A stretch of 34,063 nucleotides of DNA. Origin: Verrucomicrobiaceae bacterium. GTDB lineage: Bacteria; Verrucomicrobiota; Verrucomicrobiia; Verrucomicrobiales; Verrucomicrobiaceae. The stretch covers positions 1-34,063 of the forward strand of contig CANIZT010000007.1 of NCBI GenBank assembly GCA_947471905.1, given 5' to 3'. Below, piece by piece: positions 14,504-23,542 of the stretch. The notes under the pieces were generated by a model. The model saw only the letters and a program-made list of their open reading frames with translations. It ran no database searches and was not told where the DNA came from. Position numbers and translations under genes: made by a program. Within the stretch, counting starts at the first letter, position 1; each line of letters starts with the position of its first letter.

Positions 14504-14591
14504 GGTCAACGAGACTGTCGCAGGTAGGAGTTTGCGTCAATGTTTCAAATAGGTTGCACCGTGGCACCGTGCATGCTCCTTAAGTGATCTT

Positions 14592-16154
14592 ATGAGTCAT
14601 TGGGACCGCTTTCAAAAATACTTCGTCCGTTACGCTAATCTTGGGTTTTCCATCGACATAAGCCACATGGGCTTCGAGGACAGTCTGTTCACAACACTGG
14701 CCGGACCGATGGATGGCGCGTTCAAGACCATGCGCGAACTCGAAGCCGGTGCCATCGCCAATCCCGATGAGCAGCGCATGGTGGGCCACTACTGGCTGCG
14801 TGATTCGAAGCTAGCTCCAACCGCCGCCTTGAAACAGGAAATCGACGAAACACTCGAAGCAACGCTGAAGTTCGCCGCCGATGTCCATGCAGGTGCGATC
14901 AAGGCCGCAAACGGCAAGAAATTCACACGGGTGTTGGTCGTCGGCATCGGTGGCTCGGCCCTGGGACCACAACTCGTCGCCCATGCGATCACTCCGGCCA
15001 ATCCGCCGCTGGCGATCGCGTTTTTTGACAACACGGATCCAGACGGCATGGACCGCGTGCTTGCCCAGATCGGCGATGAACTGGCCACGACGCTGACACT
15101 GGTCATTTCCAAATCCGGCGGCACGAAAGAGACGCGCAATGGCATGCTCGAAGCCGAAGCGGCCTACAAAAAGGCCGGGATCGACTTTGCGAAGCATGTC
15201 GTGGCGGTGACCGGTGACGGCAGCGAACTCGACAAGCATGCCAAGGCGCAGGGCTGGCTGGCTCGTTTCCCTATGTGGGACTGGGTGGGCGGACGCACGA
15301 GCATCATGAGTGCGGTGGGCACCATTGCCGCTGCCTTGCAAGGAGTGGATGTGCGCCAGTTCCTCGCCGGTGCTGCAGCCATGGATGCTGAGACGCGCCA
15401 ACGTCCTGCACGTGAGAATGCCGCGATGCTGCTAGCGCTGATGTGGCACCATGCCGGCAAGGGCAAAGGATTGAAGGACATGGTCGTGCTGCCTTACAAG
15501 GACCGGCTCGTATTGTTCAGCAAATACCTCCAGCAACTCGTCATGGAGAGCCTGGGCAAGGAACATGACCTTTCTGGTGCAGTCGTGAACCAGGGCATCG
15601 CTGTGTATGGCAACAAAGGCAGTACCGACCAACATGCCTATGTGCAGCAACTGCGCGACGGCGTGAACAACTTCTTCGCGACTTTCATCGAGGTGCGTAA
15701 GGCCCGTGACACTGTCCCATTCGAAGTCGAGCCCGGGTTCACCAGTGGTGACTACCTCCAGGGCTTCCTGCGCGGCACCCGCAAGGCGCTGGCAGAAAAG
15801 AAGCGTGAATCGATCACGCTCAGCATTGCCGAGATCAATGCCTTCAGCCTCGGCATGCTCATCGCGCTCTTTGAGCGTGCGGTCAGCTTTTATGCCAGCC
15901 TGGTGAACATCAACGCCTACCACCAGCCCGGCGTCGAGGCCGGCAAGAAGGCTGCCACGGAGTTCCTCAAGCAGCTCGCGCAAGTGCGCACAACGCTCAC
16001 CAGTACAGGCGTCACTGCTGTCGATCTGGCTGCCAAACTAGGCATTGATGCCGAAGACGCCTTCCACATGCTCACTCACCTAGAAGCCAACAGTCTGGCG
16101 AAAGTGGCTGCCCAAACCGGAAGTCCGGCGGCGGATCATTTCACAGCGTCCTGA
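14592..16154 (+). CDS. pgi: Glucose-6-phosphate isomerase
   Basis: This 520-aa cytoplasmic enzyme interconverts glucose 6-phosphate and fructose 6-phosphate in glycolysis and gluconeogenesis. The sugar-isomerase hallmarks are [14 protein letters not shown] (about residues 114-127), the phosphate-binding [20 protein letters not shown], the active-site region [19 protein letters not shown], and a C-terminal [14 protein letters not shown] with the expected Lys. Length and order fit the bacterial PGI family that has a C-terminal helical extension. The gene is isolated: the upstream 88 bp is shared with the divergent Dabb gene and contains a repeated CACCGTG, and no operon partner follows. Confidence 0.95.
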   Translation: MSHWDRFQKYFVRYANLGFSIDISHMGFEDSLFTTLAGPMDGAFKTMRELEAGAIANPDEQRMVGHYWLRDSKLAPTAALKQEIDETLEATLKFAADVHAGAIKAANGKKFTRVLVVGIGGSALGPQLVAHAITPANPPLAIAFFDNTDPDGMDRVLAQIGDELATTLTLVISKSGGTKETRNGMLEAEAAYKKAGIDFAKHVVAVTGDGSELDKHAKAQGWLARFPMWDWVGGRTSIMSAVGTIAAALQGVDVRQFLAGAAAMDAETRQRPARENAAMLLALMWHHAGKGKGLKDMVVLPYKDRLVLFSKYLQQLVMESLGKEHDLSGAVVNQGIAVYGNKGSTDQHAYVQQLRDGVNNFFATFIEVRKARDTVPFEVEPGFTSGDYLQGFLRGTRKALAEKKRESITLSIAEINAFSLGMLIALFERAVSFYASLVNINAYHQPGVEAGKKAATEFLKQLAQVRTTLTSTGVTAVDLAAKLGIDAEDAFHMLTHLEANSLAKVAAQTGSPAADHFTAS

Positions 16155-16157
16155 AAA

Positions 16158-16199
16158 ACGTCATTTGCACACGCAACCGCAGCATCCTATTAATGACGT
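16158..16199. repeat. Inverted repeat after pgi
   Basis: ACGTCATT (16158-16165) and AATGACGT (16192-16199) are exact complements separated by 26 bp. It may be an operator or a weak 3' stem; no T-run follows. Confidence 0.3.
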
Positions 16200-16230
16200 C
16201 TGCGATCACTCCTGATCCTGCGCAAGCCAC

Positions 16231-16581
16231 ATGCGTGAAATTCCCATCCAATACCAAATCGCCTGCGTCATCCTGACCGCCCTGTTCATCTGGTCGTTCA
16301 GCATTGCCCGTGAGCCACGTGGTTGGCGGCGGCTGTTCCAGTCCATGTTCTCCAAATCGGAGACTTTTTCGGTGAACAAGAATAAAGTCATCGACGAGGC
16401 CTTGAAGCGCTACGGCATCGGCATTGCGATGATCATTCTGGTTGTGGACGTTTCATGTTTTGTGCTTGGCGTCACCTACCCTTTCCGAGAGAAAATTCGA
16501 ACGTTATCTCCTGAACAACGGGATAACATGAATGAGATTAACAAAGTTAAAGGTAGTACAAATTCTTCTCCGCTGCCCTGA
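16231..16581 (+). CDS. Small two-helix membrane protein, unknown
   Basis: This 116-aa protein has two predicted transmembrane segments (about residues 9-27, and 63-84 with MIILVVDVSCFVLGVTY) separated by a basic loop (REPRGWRRLF). The C-terminal tail is polar (EQRDNMNEINKVKG). There is no recognisable domain. The TGA stop directly abuts the stop of the convergent RDD-family gene, with no spacer. No Shine-Dalgarno is visible. It could be a helper of the neighbouring membrane protein, but this is only from position. Confidence 0.6.
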   Translation: MREIPIQYQIACVILTALFIWSFSIAREPRGWRRLFQSMFSKSETFSVNKNKVIDEALKRYGIGIAMIILVVDVSCFVLGVTYPFREKIRTLSPEQRDNMNEINKVKGSTNSSPLP

Positions 16582-17316
16582 TTAGGTGTTTCGTTTGATC
16601 ACCATTGTATCGGCCACTAGGTCGTGCAAACAGCGCCGGTCACTACGGAAAATGAGCAGAATATCACCCAGCATCAGTGGTAGGCCGATGAACTGCATAC
16701 TGCTGATGACGGCAAACAAAAACCAGCGAAGCATCACGGCCTTTACAAATCCGGCTCGTGATTGATCTTGGGCACGAACAATCTGAATGCCGGTCAGCAG
16801 CTTGCCGATGGACTGGCCGCGCAGAGTCAAAAGCACAACATTGGCAACCATCAGGGCACTGATGACCCCATACATTGCCAGCACTGTCTGATTGCCCGCC
16901 TCAAGTGCCTGCGTGATTTGCGTCTTTAAGACCTCCATCATCGCTGTTGGATCTTCTCGCAAGGCTAGGATCTTCGCTTCGAAGGTGGCATCCATGATGG
17001 CAATAAGAAGCACATAGACCGGCAGCAGTAGTAGCAACCAGTCGATCATTTTGGCACCAAATCGCTGTCCCAGCGAAGCCAAAACCTTCGTTTGCACCTG
17101 ATCTTGACGGACCTCTTCTCGCAAGGCGGTGATGGCGGGTATTTCGGTCGCGCCGGACACATCTCGCATATGAGTTCCCAGTGCCTGCCATTCCGGCATA
17201 CCTACCGCCCAGCACAGGTCTGTGGCCAAAAAACGCCCTTCCCGCATTCCAGCGCTCACATCTAGGTCATTGAAGGTGCCGAGCTGTTCTTCGCCGCGTG
17301 CGAGGTGATATTTCAT
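16582..17316 (-). CDS. GYF_2-RDD family membrane protein
   Basis: This 244-aa protein begins with a GYF_2-like domain (about residues 1-55: YHLARGEEQLGTFNDLDV, MPEWQAL), a small module usually placed at the cytoplasmic N-terminus of bacterial membrane proteins. After a linker comes an RDD domain with four hydrophobic segments: FGAKMIDWLLLLLPVYVLL, GVISALMVANVVLL with RGQSIGKLLTGIQIV, and WFLFAVISSMQFIG. The end, RCLHDLVADTMVI, is the classic RDD C-terminus. The function of the family is poorly defined (transport has been proposed). The 75-bp gap upstream separates it from the divergent ABC exporter gene. The stop codon abuts the small membrane protein gene. Confidence 0.88.
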   Translation of the reverse strand: MKYHLARGEEQLGTFNDLDVSAGMREGRFLATDLCWAVGMPEWQALGTHMRDVSGATEIPAITALREEVRQDQVQTKVLASLGQRFGAKMIDWLLLLLPVYVLLIAIMDATFEAKILALREDPTAMMEVLKTQITQALEAGNQTVLAMYGVISALMVANVVLLTLRGQSIGKLLTGIQIVRAQDQSRAGFVKAVMLRWFLFAVISSMQFIGLPLMLGDILLIFRSDRRCLHDLVADTMVIKRNT

Positions 17317-17391
17317 GTGGGATGCAGGTTGCTGGAGTCTGGATGCTAGATAACTGCTGAAACGCCAGCATCAAGCTCCCAAACCTTCCGA

Positions 17392-19125
17392 TTGAAAACC
17401 ATTCTCCGCGTCTTCTCCTACCTGCGTCGCTATCCATTACTTGGCGCGGCTCAAATCTTCTGCGCCATCACCGGCACGCTGATGGTCATCGTATTTCCAT
17501 CCATCACTCGTGAAGTTATGGACGTCGTCGTTCCCCACAAACAGTGGGATCGCTTGACCATGCTTGCCCTGTGGGGACTCGCCGCCTATTTCGCACAGCA
17601 TTTCTTCAATTCCCTGCGCATTCAGCTCAACAACACATTCGAGCAGATGGTCATCTTCGATCTGCGTAGTGACATCTACCAGCGCCTGCAAACCTTGCCG
17701 CTGCGCTGGTTCGACAACCGCCCTTCCGGCGACATCATGACCACCGTCGCGGAAGACATTCCCGCTGTTGAACGGGTCCTCATCGACGGCATTGAGCAGG
17801 GGCTCGTCTCCGTGCTGCAAATCGCCGTGGTAGGCGTGTTTATGTTTCAAGCGGATCCAACGCTCACGCTCTATGCGCTCATTCCCCTGCCCTTTCTTGT
17901 TGCTGGTGCAATGACCTACACAAAGACATCCCGCGATCGTCATCGCAAGGTGCGCAAGGCCAGCAGCGCCATGAATTCTCTGCTCCAGGACAACGTCGCC
18001 GGCATGCGCCAGATCAAGGCCTACGCCATGGAAAGCGAGGAGCATGGCCGCTTCAACCGTACCAGCGACGCTCTGCGTCGTGCTACACTGCATGTCATGC
18101 GCGTGTGGGCCATTTACCGGCCTGGGATGCATTTTCTCACCAGCATCGGCATGGTCATCGTGCTGTGGGTCGGAGCCCGCCAGCTCATGGCAGGGAAAAT
18201 TCAAACAGGTGACCTCACCGCCTTCCTACTGCTGCTCAAATTCTTCTATGATCCCATCGAGAGCCTGCACCAGCTCAATCAAATCCTGCAAGCCGGTCGC
18301 GCCGCCGGTGAGCGCGTGTTTGACATTCTTGATGCCGAACCTGAGGCCGACACGACAGGTGGACGCGAACTTGCCAGTATAGCCGGCCACGTGCGTTATG
18401 AAAACGTCGGTTTCAGCTACGCCGGCAAAACGCCCACCGTCCACGGCGTCACGCTCGATGCACATCCGGGTCAAACCATCGCTCTCGTCGGCCCCACGGG
18501 AGCTGGCAAGTCCACGCTCATCAATCTTCTCACCCGCTTCTATGAATACGATGAAGGCTTGATCACCATCGACGGCGCTCCCGTTCATGAACTCAACAAA
18601 GCCTGGCTGCGTCGCCACATTGGCTACGTCACGCAGGAGAGTTTTTTGTTCAACGGCACCGTGCGCGAGAACCTCGTCATTGGCCGTCGCGATGCCACCG
18701 ATGAGCAACTGTGGGCCGCACTCGCCAGTGCCAATGCCGACGCCTTCGTTAAAAGGCTCCCCGACTTGCTCGATACGCACGTTGGCGAACGTGGCGTGAA
18801 ACTTAGCGTCGGTGAAAAACAGCGCATCAGCATAGCTCGAGCTCTATTGCGCAATCCACCGATCCTCTTGCTCGATGAAGCGACGGCTAGTGTTGATACG
18901 GAAACCGAACGGCAGATTCAGGAGGCGCTGGAGCACCTCATGGCGCACCGAACAAGCTTCGTCATTGCCCACCGCTTAAGCACCGTGCGCAACGCCGACC
19001 GCATCTACGTCCTCGACCATGGACGCATCATCGAGCAAGGCACGCACGATGAACTCATCGCGCAAGAAGGCATGTACGCCCGCCTATGCCGCACCTCCCT
19101 CATCGCCGCCGGCACCGCGCTATAG
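17392..19125 (+). CDS. ABC exporter, fused permease-ATPase (MsbA/LmrA type)
   Basis: This 577-aa half-transporter works as a homodimer. Residues about 1-310 form the six-helix exporter domain. The ATPase domain has Walker A GPTGAGKST at residues 367-375, Q-loop YVTQESFLFNGT, signature LSVGEKQRIS (a variant of LSGGQ), Walker B ILLLDEATASVD, and the H-loop His in VIAHRLSTV. Such proteins move lipids, drugs or peptides outward; the substrate is unknown. The start is a TTG (17392) with no Shine-Dalgarno; no ATG precedes it in frame and the first transmembrane helix would be lost with later starts. It converges on the ABC ATPase gene 33 bp away. Confidence 0.92.
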   Translation: MKTILRVFSYLRRYPLLGAAQIFCAITGTLMVIVFPSITREVMDVVVPHKQWDRLTMLALWGLAAYFAQHFFNSLRIQLNNTFEQMVIFDLRSDIYQRLQTLPLRWFDNRPSGDIMTTVAEDIPAVERVLIDGIEQGLVSVLQIAVVGVFMFQADPTLTLYALIPLPFLVAGAMTYTKTSRDRHRKVRKASSAMNSLLQDNVAGMRQIKAYAMESEEHGRFNRTSDALRRATLHVMRVWAIYRPGMHFLTSIGMVIVLWVGARQLMAGKIQTGDLTAFLLLLKFFYDPIESLHQLNQILQAGRAAGERVFDILDAEPEADTTGGRELASIAGHVRYENVGFSYAGKTPTVHGVTLDAHPGQTIALVGPTGAGKSTLINLLTRFYEYDEGLITIDGAPVHELNKAWLRRHIGYVTQESFLFNGTVRENLVIGRRDATDEQLWAALASANADAFVKRLPDLLDTHVGERGVKLSVGEKQRISIARALLRNPPILLLDEATASVDTETERQIQEALEHLMAHRTSFVIAHRLSTVRNADRIYVLDHGRIIEQGTHDELIAQEGMYARLCRTSLIAAGTAL

Positions 19126-19126
19126 C

Positions 19127-19141
19127 CTTATATACTATAAG
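19127..19141. terminator. Short palindrome between convergent ABC genes
   Basis: CTTATA-TAC-TATAAG fills the centre of the 33-bp gap between two convergent genes. The stem is only 6 bp and AU-rich, so termination is doubtful. Confidence 0.25.
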
Positions 19142-19158
19142 CGCGAGCACTGATAGCC

Positions 19159-19911
19159 TCAGGCCGCAGCTAATCCGTAATGCTCGCCGATGACTTTGCC
19201 ACGAAGGCGCTCAGCCTTGGCACCGGCCTCATCGCGCTCGATGACGCCGTCGCGCAGACGGATGATGCGGGTGCAGCGCTGGACCATGCGTTCGTCGTGA
19301 GTCACGAATACGAGCGTTTTGCCCTGGCTATTGAGGTCGTCGAAGAGATCGAGGATCTCTTGACCGGATTTGGAGTCGAGATTGCCAGTGGCCTCATCGG
19401 CGAGAATGACGAGCGGGTTGTTCGAGAGGGCACGGGCGATGGCGACACGCTGCTGCTGACCGCCAGAGAGTTCGTTGGGCTTATGATAGAGGCGATGCTC
19501 CAACCCGACCTGCGTAGCTAGACGGGTGCCGGTTTCGATCATGTCGGAGTCTTTCGCGCCTCCGTAGTACATGGGCACGGCGATGTTTTCGATGACACTG
19601 AGCTGCTGGATGAGGTTGTAGCTTTGGAAGATGAAACCAAGGTTGCGATTGCGGGCCTCGGAGAGGTCGTCGTCATCGAGATGGGCGACGTTCTGGCCGC
19701 CGAGGAAGTAATCACCGCTGGTGGGCTGATCGAGACAGCCGAGGACATTAAGCAACGTGGATTTGCCGCAGCCGGAGGGGCCCATGATGCAGACGTATTC
19801 GCCGGGATAGATGGAGAGGGAGACACCTTGAAGCACCTGCTGAAGCGTATCGCCCATCTGGTAGCTCCTGTGGATATCCACCAGCTTGATGATGGGATCG
19901 ACCGCAGACAT
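19159..19911 (-). CDS. ABC transporter ATP-binding protein (LolD/MacB type)
   Basis: This 250-aa stand-alone ATPase has Walker A GPSGCGKST, Q-loop FIFQSYNLIQQLSV, the family-typical signature LSGGQQQRVAIARAL, Walker B LVILADEATGNLDS, and FVTHD. The QSYNLI and ADEATGNLD phrases place it in the LolD/MacB/FtsE branch, which works with FtsX-like permeases to extract lipoproteins or drive tripartite efflux. The ATG overlaps the stop of the adaptor gene (TGATG), so translation is coupled; an in-frame GTG one codon earlier is also possible. No permease gene follows: the next gene is convergent. The C-terminal tail (AGAKAERLRGKVIGEHYGLAAA) is a small extension. Confidence 0.92.
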   Translation of the reverse strand: MSAVDPIIKLVDIHRSYQMGDTLQQVLQGVSLSIYPGEYVCIMGPSGCGKSTLLNVLGCLDQPTSGDYFLGGQNVAHLDDDDLSEARNRNLGFIFQSYNLIQQLSVIENIAVPMYYGGAKDSDMIETGTRLATQVGLEHRLYHKPNELSGGQQQRVAIARALSNNPLVILADEATGNLDSKSGQEILDLFDDLNSQGKTLVFVTHDERMVQRCTRIIRLRDGVIERDEAGAKAERLRGKVIGEHYGLAAA

Positions 19912-21719
19912 CACTGTTTGGTGGCGATGGCGACAGCTTTTTCCTTGGGCTTGGCTGGTTTGGCCTTGGGAACTTCACTGGCGGGTCCGGGCCGGGCCAT
20001 ATTGTTGAGTTCAACTTCGGATTTCTTCGGTAGCGAAAGCGCCACGGCCTCGCCGCCCTTCAACCCATCGCGCACTTCAATGAATTCGTCGTTGAAGAGC
20101 CCCGTGTTGATCTCGCGGCGTTCTAGAGTGCCACTGTTGCTGATGTAACAGAAGTGGTGGTCCTGCTCGACCTCAACCGATTGAACTGGCACGTAGATCA
20201 CATCCGCAAGCTGATCGACGATGATCTCAACCTTTGCGTTCATGCCAGGTTTCATCCAGGGGTGGTAGCCGTTGATGTGAACGATGCAGGGATAGACTTT
20301 CAAGTTCGGTGTGTAACGGCTGCTGCTGGAGTCTGGCAGAACGGCGAGTTCGGCGACACGACCATCGAGTTCCTTACCAGGTTCGGCATCGACACGTACT
20401 TTCACTGGCTGACCGATACGCACTTTTTTGATCTGGGACTCATGAACATTCACCTTCACGCCCATCTGACTCATGTCAGGAATGGTAAGCATCGTTTGGC
20501 GCAGGCGCACGGTGGATCCTTCCTCGATGGGATAGTTGGAGTTATAGCTCGATCCGGCATTCAAATCACCGTAGGCTACGAGGCCAAGCTGGGTGGCCTT
20601 GATGACGCAAGCTTTGAGTTGGCGCTCAAAGTCTTCGCGCTGGGTTACTTCCATCTCGTAGCGACGCTTGGCTGTGGAGAATTTCGTTTCCGCCTGTGCC
20701 ATGCGTGAGCGATTAGCGCGGATCGTGCGTTGCAGCTTGTTTAATGCCTCCCGGTAAGCAGCCACGAGCGTTGAACACTGTTTGCTGAATTCGTACTTCT
20801 TGAAGAGAGCTAGAGCTGTTTCAGCCGTTTTTACTGACAGTTCGACCTTCTCAAACGACACCTGATCGTTCTCGAGTTGGGCGCTGGTGATGAACTCCTT
20901 CTTTGCTAGACGCCCTGAAGATTCAACTTTTTGCTTCGCCACAGCGAGTTCCGAACGGTGCAGCAGTAGTTCGTCTTCAAGTTGACGCAACTTCTGCTGC
21001 GCTTCGCCGTCGCTGTTGGATTTTTGCTCCAGAAAGGGAGTGAAGTCGATGAGTTCACTTTCGGTATGCGCGACTGGCTTCTTCACTGTCGCCGGCTTGG
21101 TACTCGTGCCAGCCTTGGGTTTGAGCACATCTGCTGCAACCGGCGTATTGGCCTGCGTTTCTAGCACATCTGCAAATTTCTCAAAGGCATCCACGTCCTT
21201 CGGCAATCCGGCCGTTGCCAAAATGGCCGCAGTGACCTCACGTCCTAGATATTTTTCAAAATCCATCAGGGCAAAAATGGCCGTCTGTTTGGTATCACGC
21301 ACGAAGCTCTGGTTCTCGCTCTTCTGGATCTCACGGTTCTCGTCAGCATCGATATAGTTGGATACTGTTGTCTGAAAGTCGATCTCGTGGGTCTGAATCT
21401 TGGTTTTGAGGTCAGTATTATCGAGTTCGATGAGGACCTTGCCATCCTTCACATCCTCTTCGGTGATGAGATAACCCTCAGGAATGAGGCTGAGGATCTT
21501 GGTGGGAATCTCGATCTCGCTCTTTACCTCCGTGTTTTGCAAAGCGCGGATTTCGCCACCCTGAAGCACATTGATTTCCAGTGGGCCTCGTTGCACAACG
21601 AAAGTGGGGACTTTCTCGGTTTCCTCTGCGCCACGGGACATGAACCACCAGCCGACGACAGCGAGAACGCTGATGCCAGTTAAGATGGTGATTCCTTTGA
21701 TGGTCTTTCCCTGCTTCAT
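19911..21719 (-). CDS. Periplasmic adaptor (HlyD/MacA-type membrane fusion protein)
   Basis: This 602-aa protein has one N-terminal transmembrane helix (ITILTGISVLAVVGWWFM) and a long periplasmic part. The biotinyl-lipoyl halves are near VQRGPLEINVLQGGEIRAL and CVIKATQLGLVAYG, a coiled-coil hairpin lies between (ELLLHRSELAVAKQKVES onward), and the beta-barrel / membrane-proximal parts follow (QPVKVRVDAEPGKELDGRVAEL, GMNAKVEIIV, VPVQSVEVEQ). Usual MacA proteins are about 370 aa; the extra length is a helical and Lys/Pro/Thr-rich insert around residues 130-240. The C-terminus is Pro/Lys/Ala-rich. The ATG overlaps the upstream TolC-like stop (ATGA). It would join the inner-membrane pump to the outer-membrane channel. 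Confidence 0.9.
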   Translation of the reverse strand: MKQGKTIKGITILTGISVLAVVGWWFMSRGAEETEKVPTFVVQRGPLEINVLQGGEIRALQNTEVKSEIEIPTKILSLIPEGYLITEEDVKDGKVLIELDNTDLKTKIQTHEIDFQTTVSNYIDADENREIQKSENQSFVRDTKQTAIFALMDFEKYLGREVTAAILATAGLPKDVDAFEKFADVLETQANTPVAADVLKPKAGTSTKPATVKKPVAHTESELIDFTPFLEQKSNSDGEAQQKLRQLEDELLLHRSELAVAKQKVESSGRLAKKEFITSAQLENDQVSFEKVELSVKTAETALALFKKYEFSKQCSTLVAAYREALNKLQRTIRANRSRMAQAETKFSTAKRRYEMEVTQREDFERQLKACVIKATQLGLVAYGDLNAGSSYNSNYPIEEGSTVRLRQTMLTIPDMSQMGVKVNVHESQIKKVRIGQPVKVRVDAEPGKELDGRVAELAVLPDSSSSRYTPNLKVYPCIVHINGYHPWMKPGMNAKVEIIVDQLADVIYVPVQSVEVEQDHHFCYISNSGTLERREINTGLFNDEFIEVRDGLKGGEAVALSLPKKSEVELNNMARPGPASEVPKAKPAKPKEKAVAIATKQ

Positions 21720-23413
21720 TCGCCTTTGGCTTTCTCCTTGTTCAATACGTCCACCCACGACCCGTCTTTCTCGATGAAGAGCACGCCCATGTCACGCCAA
21801 AGCTGTAAACGCACCAGTGTGTGATTGATCGTAGTGGCGACCATAAGGTCACGCGTGGTGTTCATATCGCGCTGGGCGTCCACTAGGTTGATAGCGGTTC
21901 CTTGGCCCTCGGCATTGAATGCTTCCTCCACTTCCAGACGTGCCGTGCTGATCTCCATGCCACGCTTCGCCAGTTCATACTGAGTGCGCGCCAGTTGCAA
22001 GTCACGCCAACCGGTGCGCACCGCGCTGCGTACCTGATCCTCAGCTAGGTCCAATTCACGCCGCGCACGCTGCTCCGCGACCATGGCGGCACGCAGCGAG
22101 TTGCGCTCAGGTTTCTGGTTCAGATTTAGATCGGTGTTTAATCCCATCGTGTTACTACGATTGCGCGGCACGAGTTGGAAACCGTTGTTATCGGGGTTGT
22201 CGAGGATGTTGTAGTTGACCACAGCGTTCACCGTGGGCAGCACCTGCTGTTTGGCGACGAGCATACGGCGGCTCGTATCCTCGACTTGATCGCGTGAGTT
22301 CCACAGGTCTAGGCGTGATGTTAAGGCGGTGGTGATGGCATCATCTAGCGTCCCATCTGGGTCGATGACCTGCAGATCCTTCATGTCATCATAGTCTAAA
22401 ACGATGCGTTCGGTCACGGGAAGCCCGAGGAGAATTTTCATATCATCCAGCGCTTGCTCGTAATTGCGGATAGCCTGAAGCCAACTGCGATTGAACACGA
22501 GACGTTGTTGCGATAGACGAAACAGCGAAGACTTGGTGCTCGCGTTCTCCTTTTGCATCGCCGTTTCACGTTCCACCACGAAATTAAATGCTTTGAAGCC
22601 CAGATGGGCATTCTTAGCCGATTCGCGTGATTGGATGGTCCGGAAATACTGCGTGGCCACATCCACAGCGAAGGATTTACGATACTGCGCGAAGGAGCGA
22701 ATGGCGTAGAGCACGCTGCGTTCGCTCTGCGTCAGCACCTCAGAAGCGGAAAGATACCCGGCACCACTCAGTAACGGCTGTGTCAGCGAGAACCCGAGCT
22801 GAGAGATGCCTGAATCCGCACCGCCAGTAAAGAATCTCACAAAATTGGTGGTGAGGTTCGTGGCGATCAGTGCGCCCGTGCGTGTCAGCGCCGAAAAACC
22901 GAGGTTGCCGGTGTTCGTCAGTGTCGAGGTCCGCACCAGATTGTTCACACCCGTCTGCACCTTGGTGCTGGCCAGTGTCGAAGAACCGCCGCCTGACAAG
23001 ATCGGGCTGAACTGCTGGCGTGTGAGCGTGAGGTTAAGTGCCGCAAGATAGACCACTTCCTTTTGCAGGAGGTAGTTCCGGTTGCGATGCACGCTAAAGT
23101 TCAATGCATCGGCAAGACTCACCACTCGGGAGTTTTCCTCCAAAAATGCGCGTTCGCGAAGGAACTCCACCGTCTTCATGTTCTTGCGCAGTTCCTCCAT
23201 TTTCACCGGCGGCGGCGGCGTGATGTCTAGAAACGCCTGCCCGGAGTTCGGCACCTTGCTGGCCTTCTTGCGCAGTAGGCCAAAGACCTCGTTGTCCGCC
23301 CACTTCTTGTAAAACCCCGTCGTGCAGGCGCTCAAGCCCAAGGCCAGCAGCGTGAGAAACGCGGCGGCGGGCTGGAACAGGCGGAGTTTTGGCATGGGAA
23401 ATCTGACCGGCAT
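21716..23413 (-). CDS. TolC-family outer-membrane efflux lipoprotein
   Basis: This 565-aa protein has a lipoprotein signal with lipobox GLSAC (Cys30 from the start used). Two long helical halves of the outer-membrane efflux (OEP) family follow: SLADALNFSVHRNRNYLLQKE and LTRQQFSPILSGGG, then the second repeat ITTALTSRLDLWNSRDQVEDTSRRMLVAKQQVLPTVN region with ARTQYELAKRGMEISTARLEVEEAFNAEGQGT. It should form the trimeric outer-membrane channel of the tripartite system encoded with the downstream adaptor and ATPase. It is the first gene of the operon. Start is uncertain: ATG 23413 or 23395. A nine-C run lies about 30 bp upstream in its leader. Confidence 0.9.
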   Translation of the reverse strand: MPVRFPMPKLRLFQPAAAFLTLLALGLSACTTGFYKKWADNEVFGLLRKKASKVPNSGQAFLDITPPPPVKMEELRKNMKTVEFLRERAFLEENSRVVSLADALNFSVHRNRNYLLQKEVVYLAALNLTLTRQQFSPILSGGGSSTLASTKVQTGVNNLVRTSTLTNTGNLGFSALTRTGALIATNLTTNFVRFFTGGADSGISQLGFSLTQPLLSGAGYLSASEVLTQSERSVLYAIRSFAQYRKSFAVDVATQYFRTIQSRESAKNAHLGFKAFNFVVERETAMQKENASTKSSLFRLSQQRLVFNRSWLQAIRNYEQALDDMKILLGLPVTERIVLDYDDMKDLQVIDPDGTLDDAITTALTSRLDLWNSRDQVEDTSRRMLVAKQQVLPTVNAVVNYNILDNPDNNGFQLVPRNRSNTMGLNTDLNLNQKPERNSLRAAMVAEQRARRELDLAEDQVRSAVRTGWRDLQLARTQYELAKRGMEISTARLEVEEAFNAEGQGTAINLVDAQRDMNTTRDLMVATTINHTLVRLQLWRDMGVLFIEKDGSWVDVLNKEKAKGE

Positions 23414-23442
23414 TGGGGTGGTTGGCCGGGAGTGGTTTTTTA

Positions 23443-23451
23443 GGGGGGGGG
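23443..23451. repeat. Nine-G homopolymer between tolC-like operon and sigma factor gene
   Basis: G9 on the plus strand (C9 in the leader of the divergent tolC-like operon), flanked by TTTTTTA. Such tracts are slippage-prone and can give phase variation. A GCC trinucleotide run (about 23510-23525) lies in the same intergenic region. Confidence 0.6.
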
Positions 23452-23542
23452 CTTGCAATACGCCTTCCTGCTCAATGATCTATCGAAACGATGGCAAAAC
23501 CTCATTGCCACCGCCGCCGCCGCCGTTAGTATCATTTCTCGC

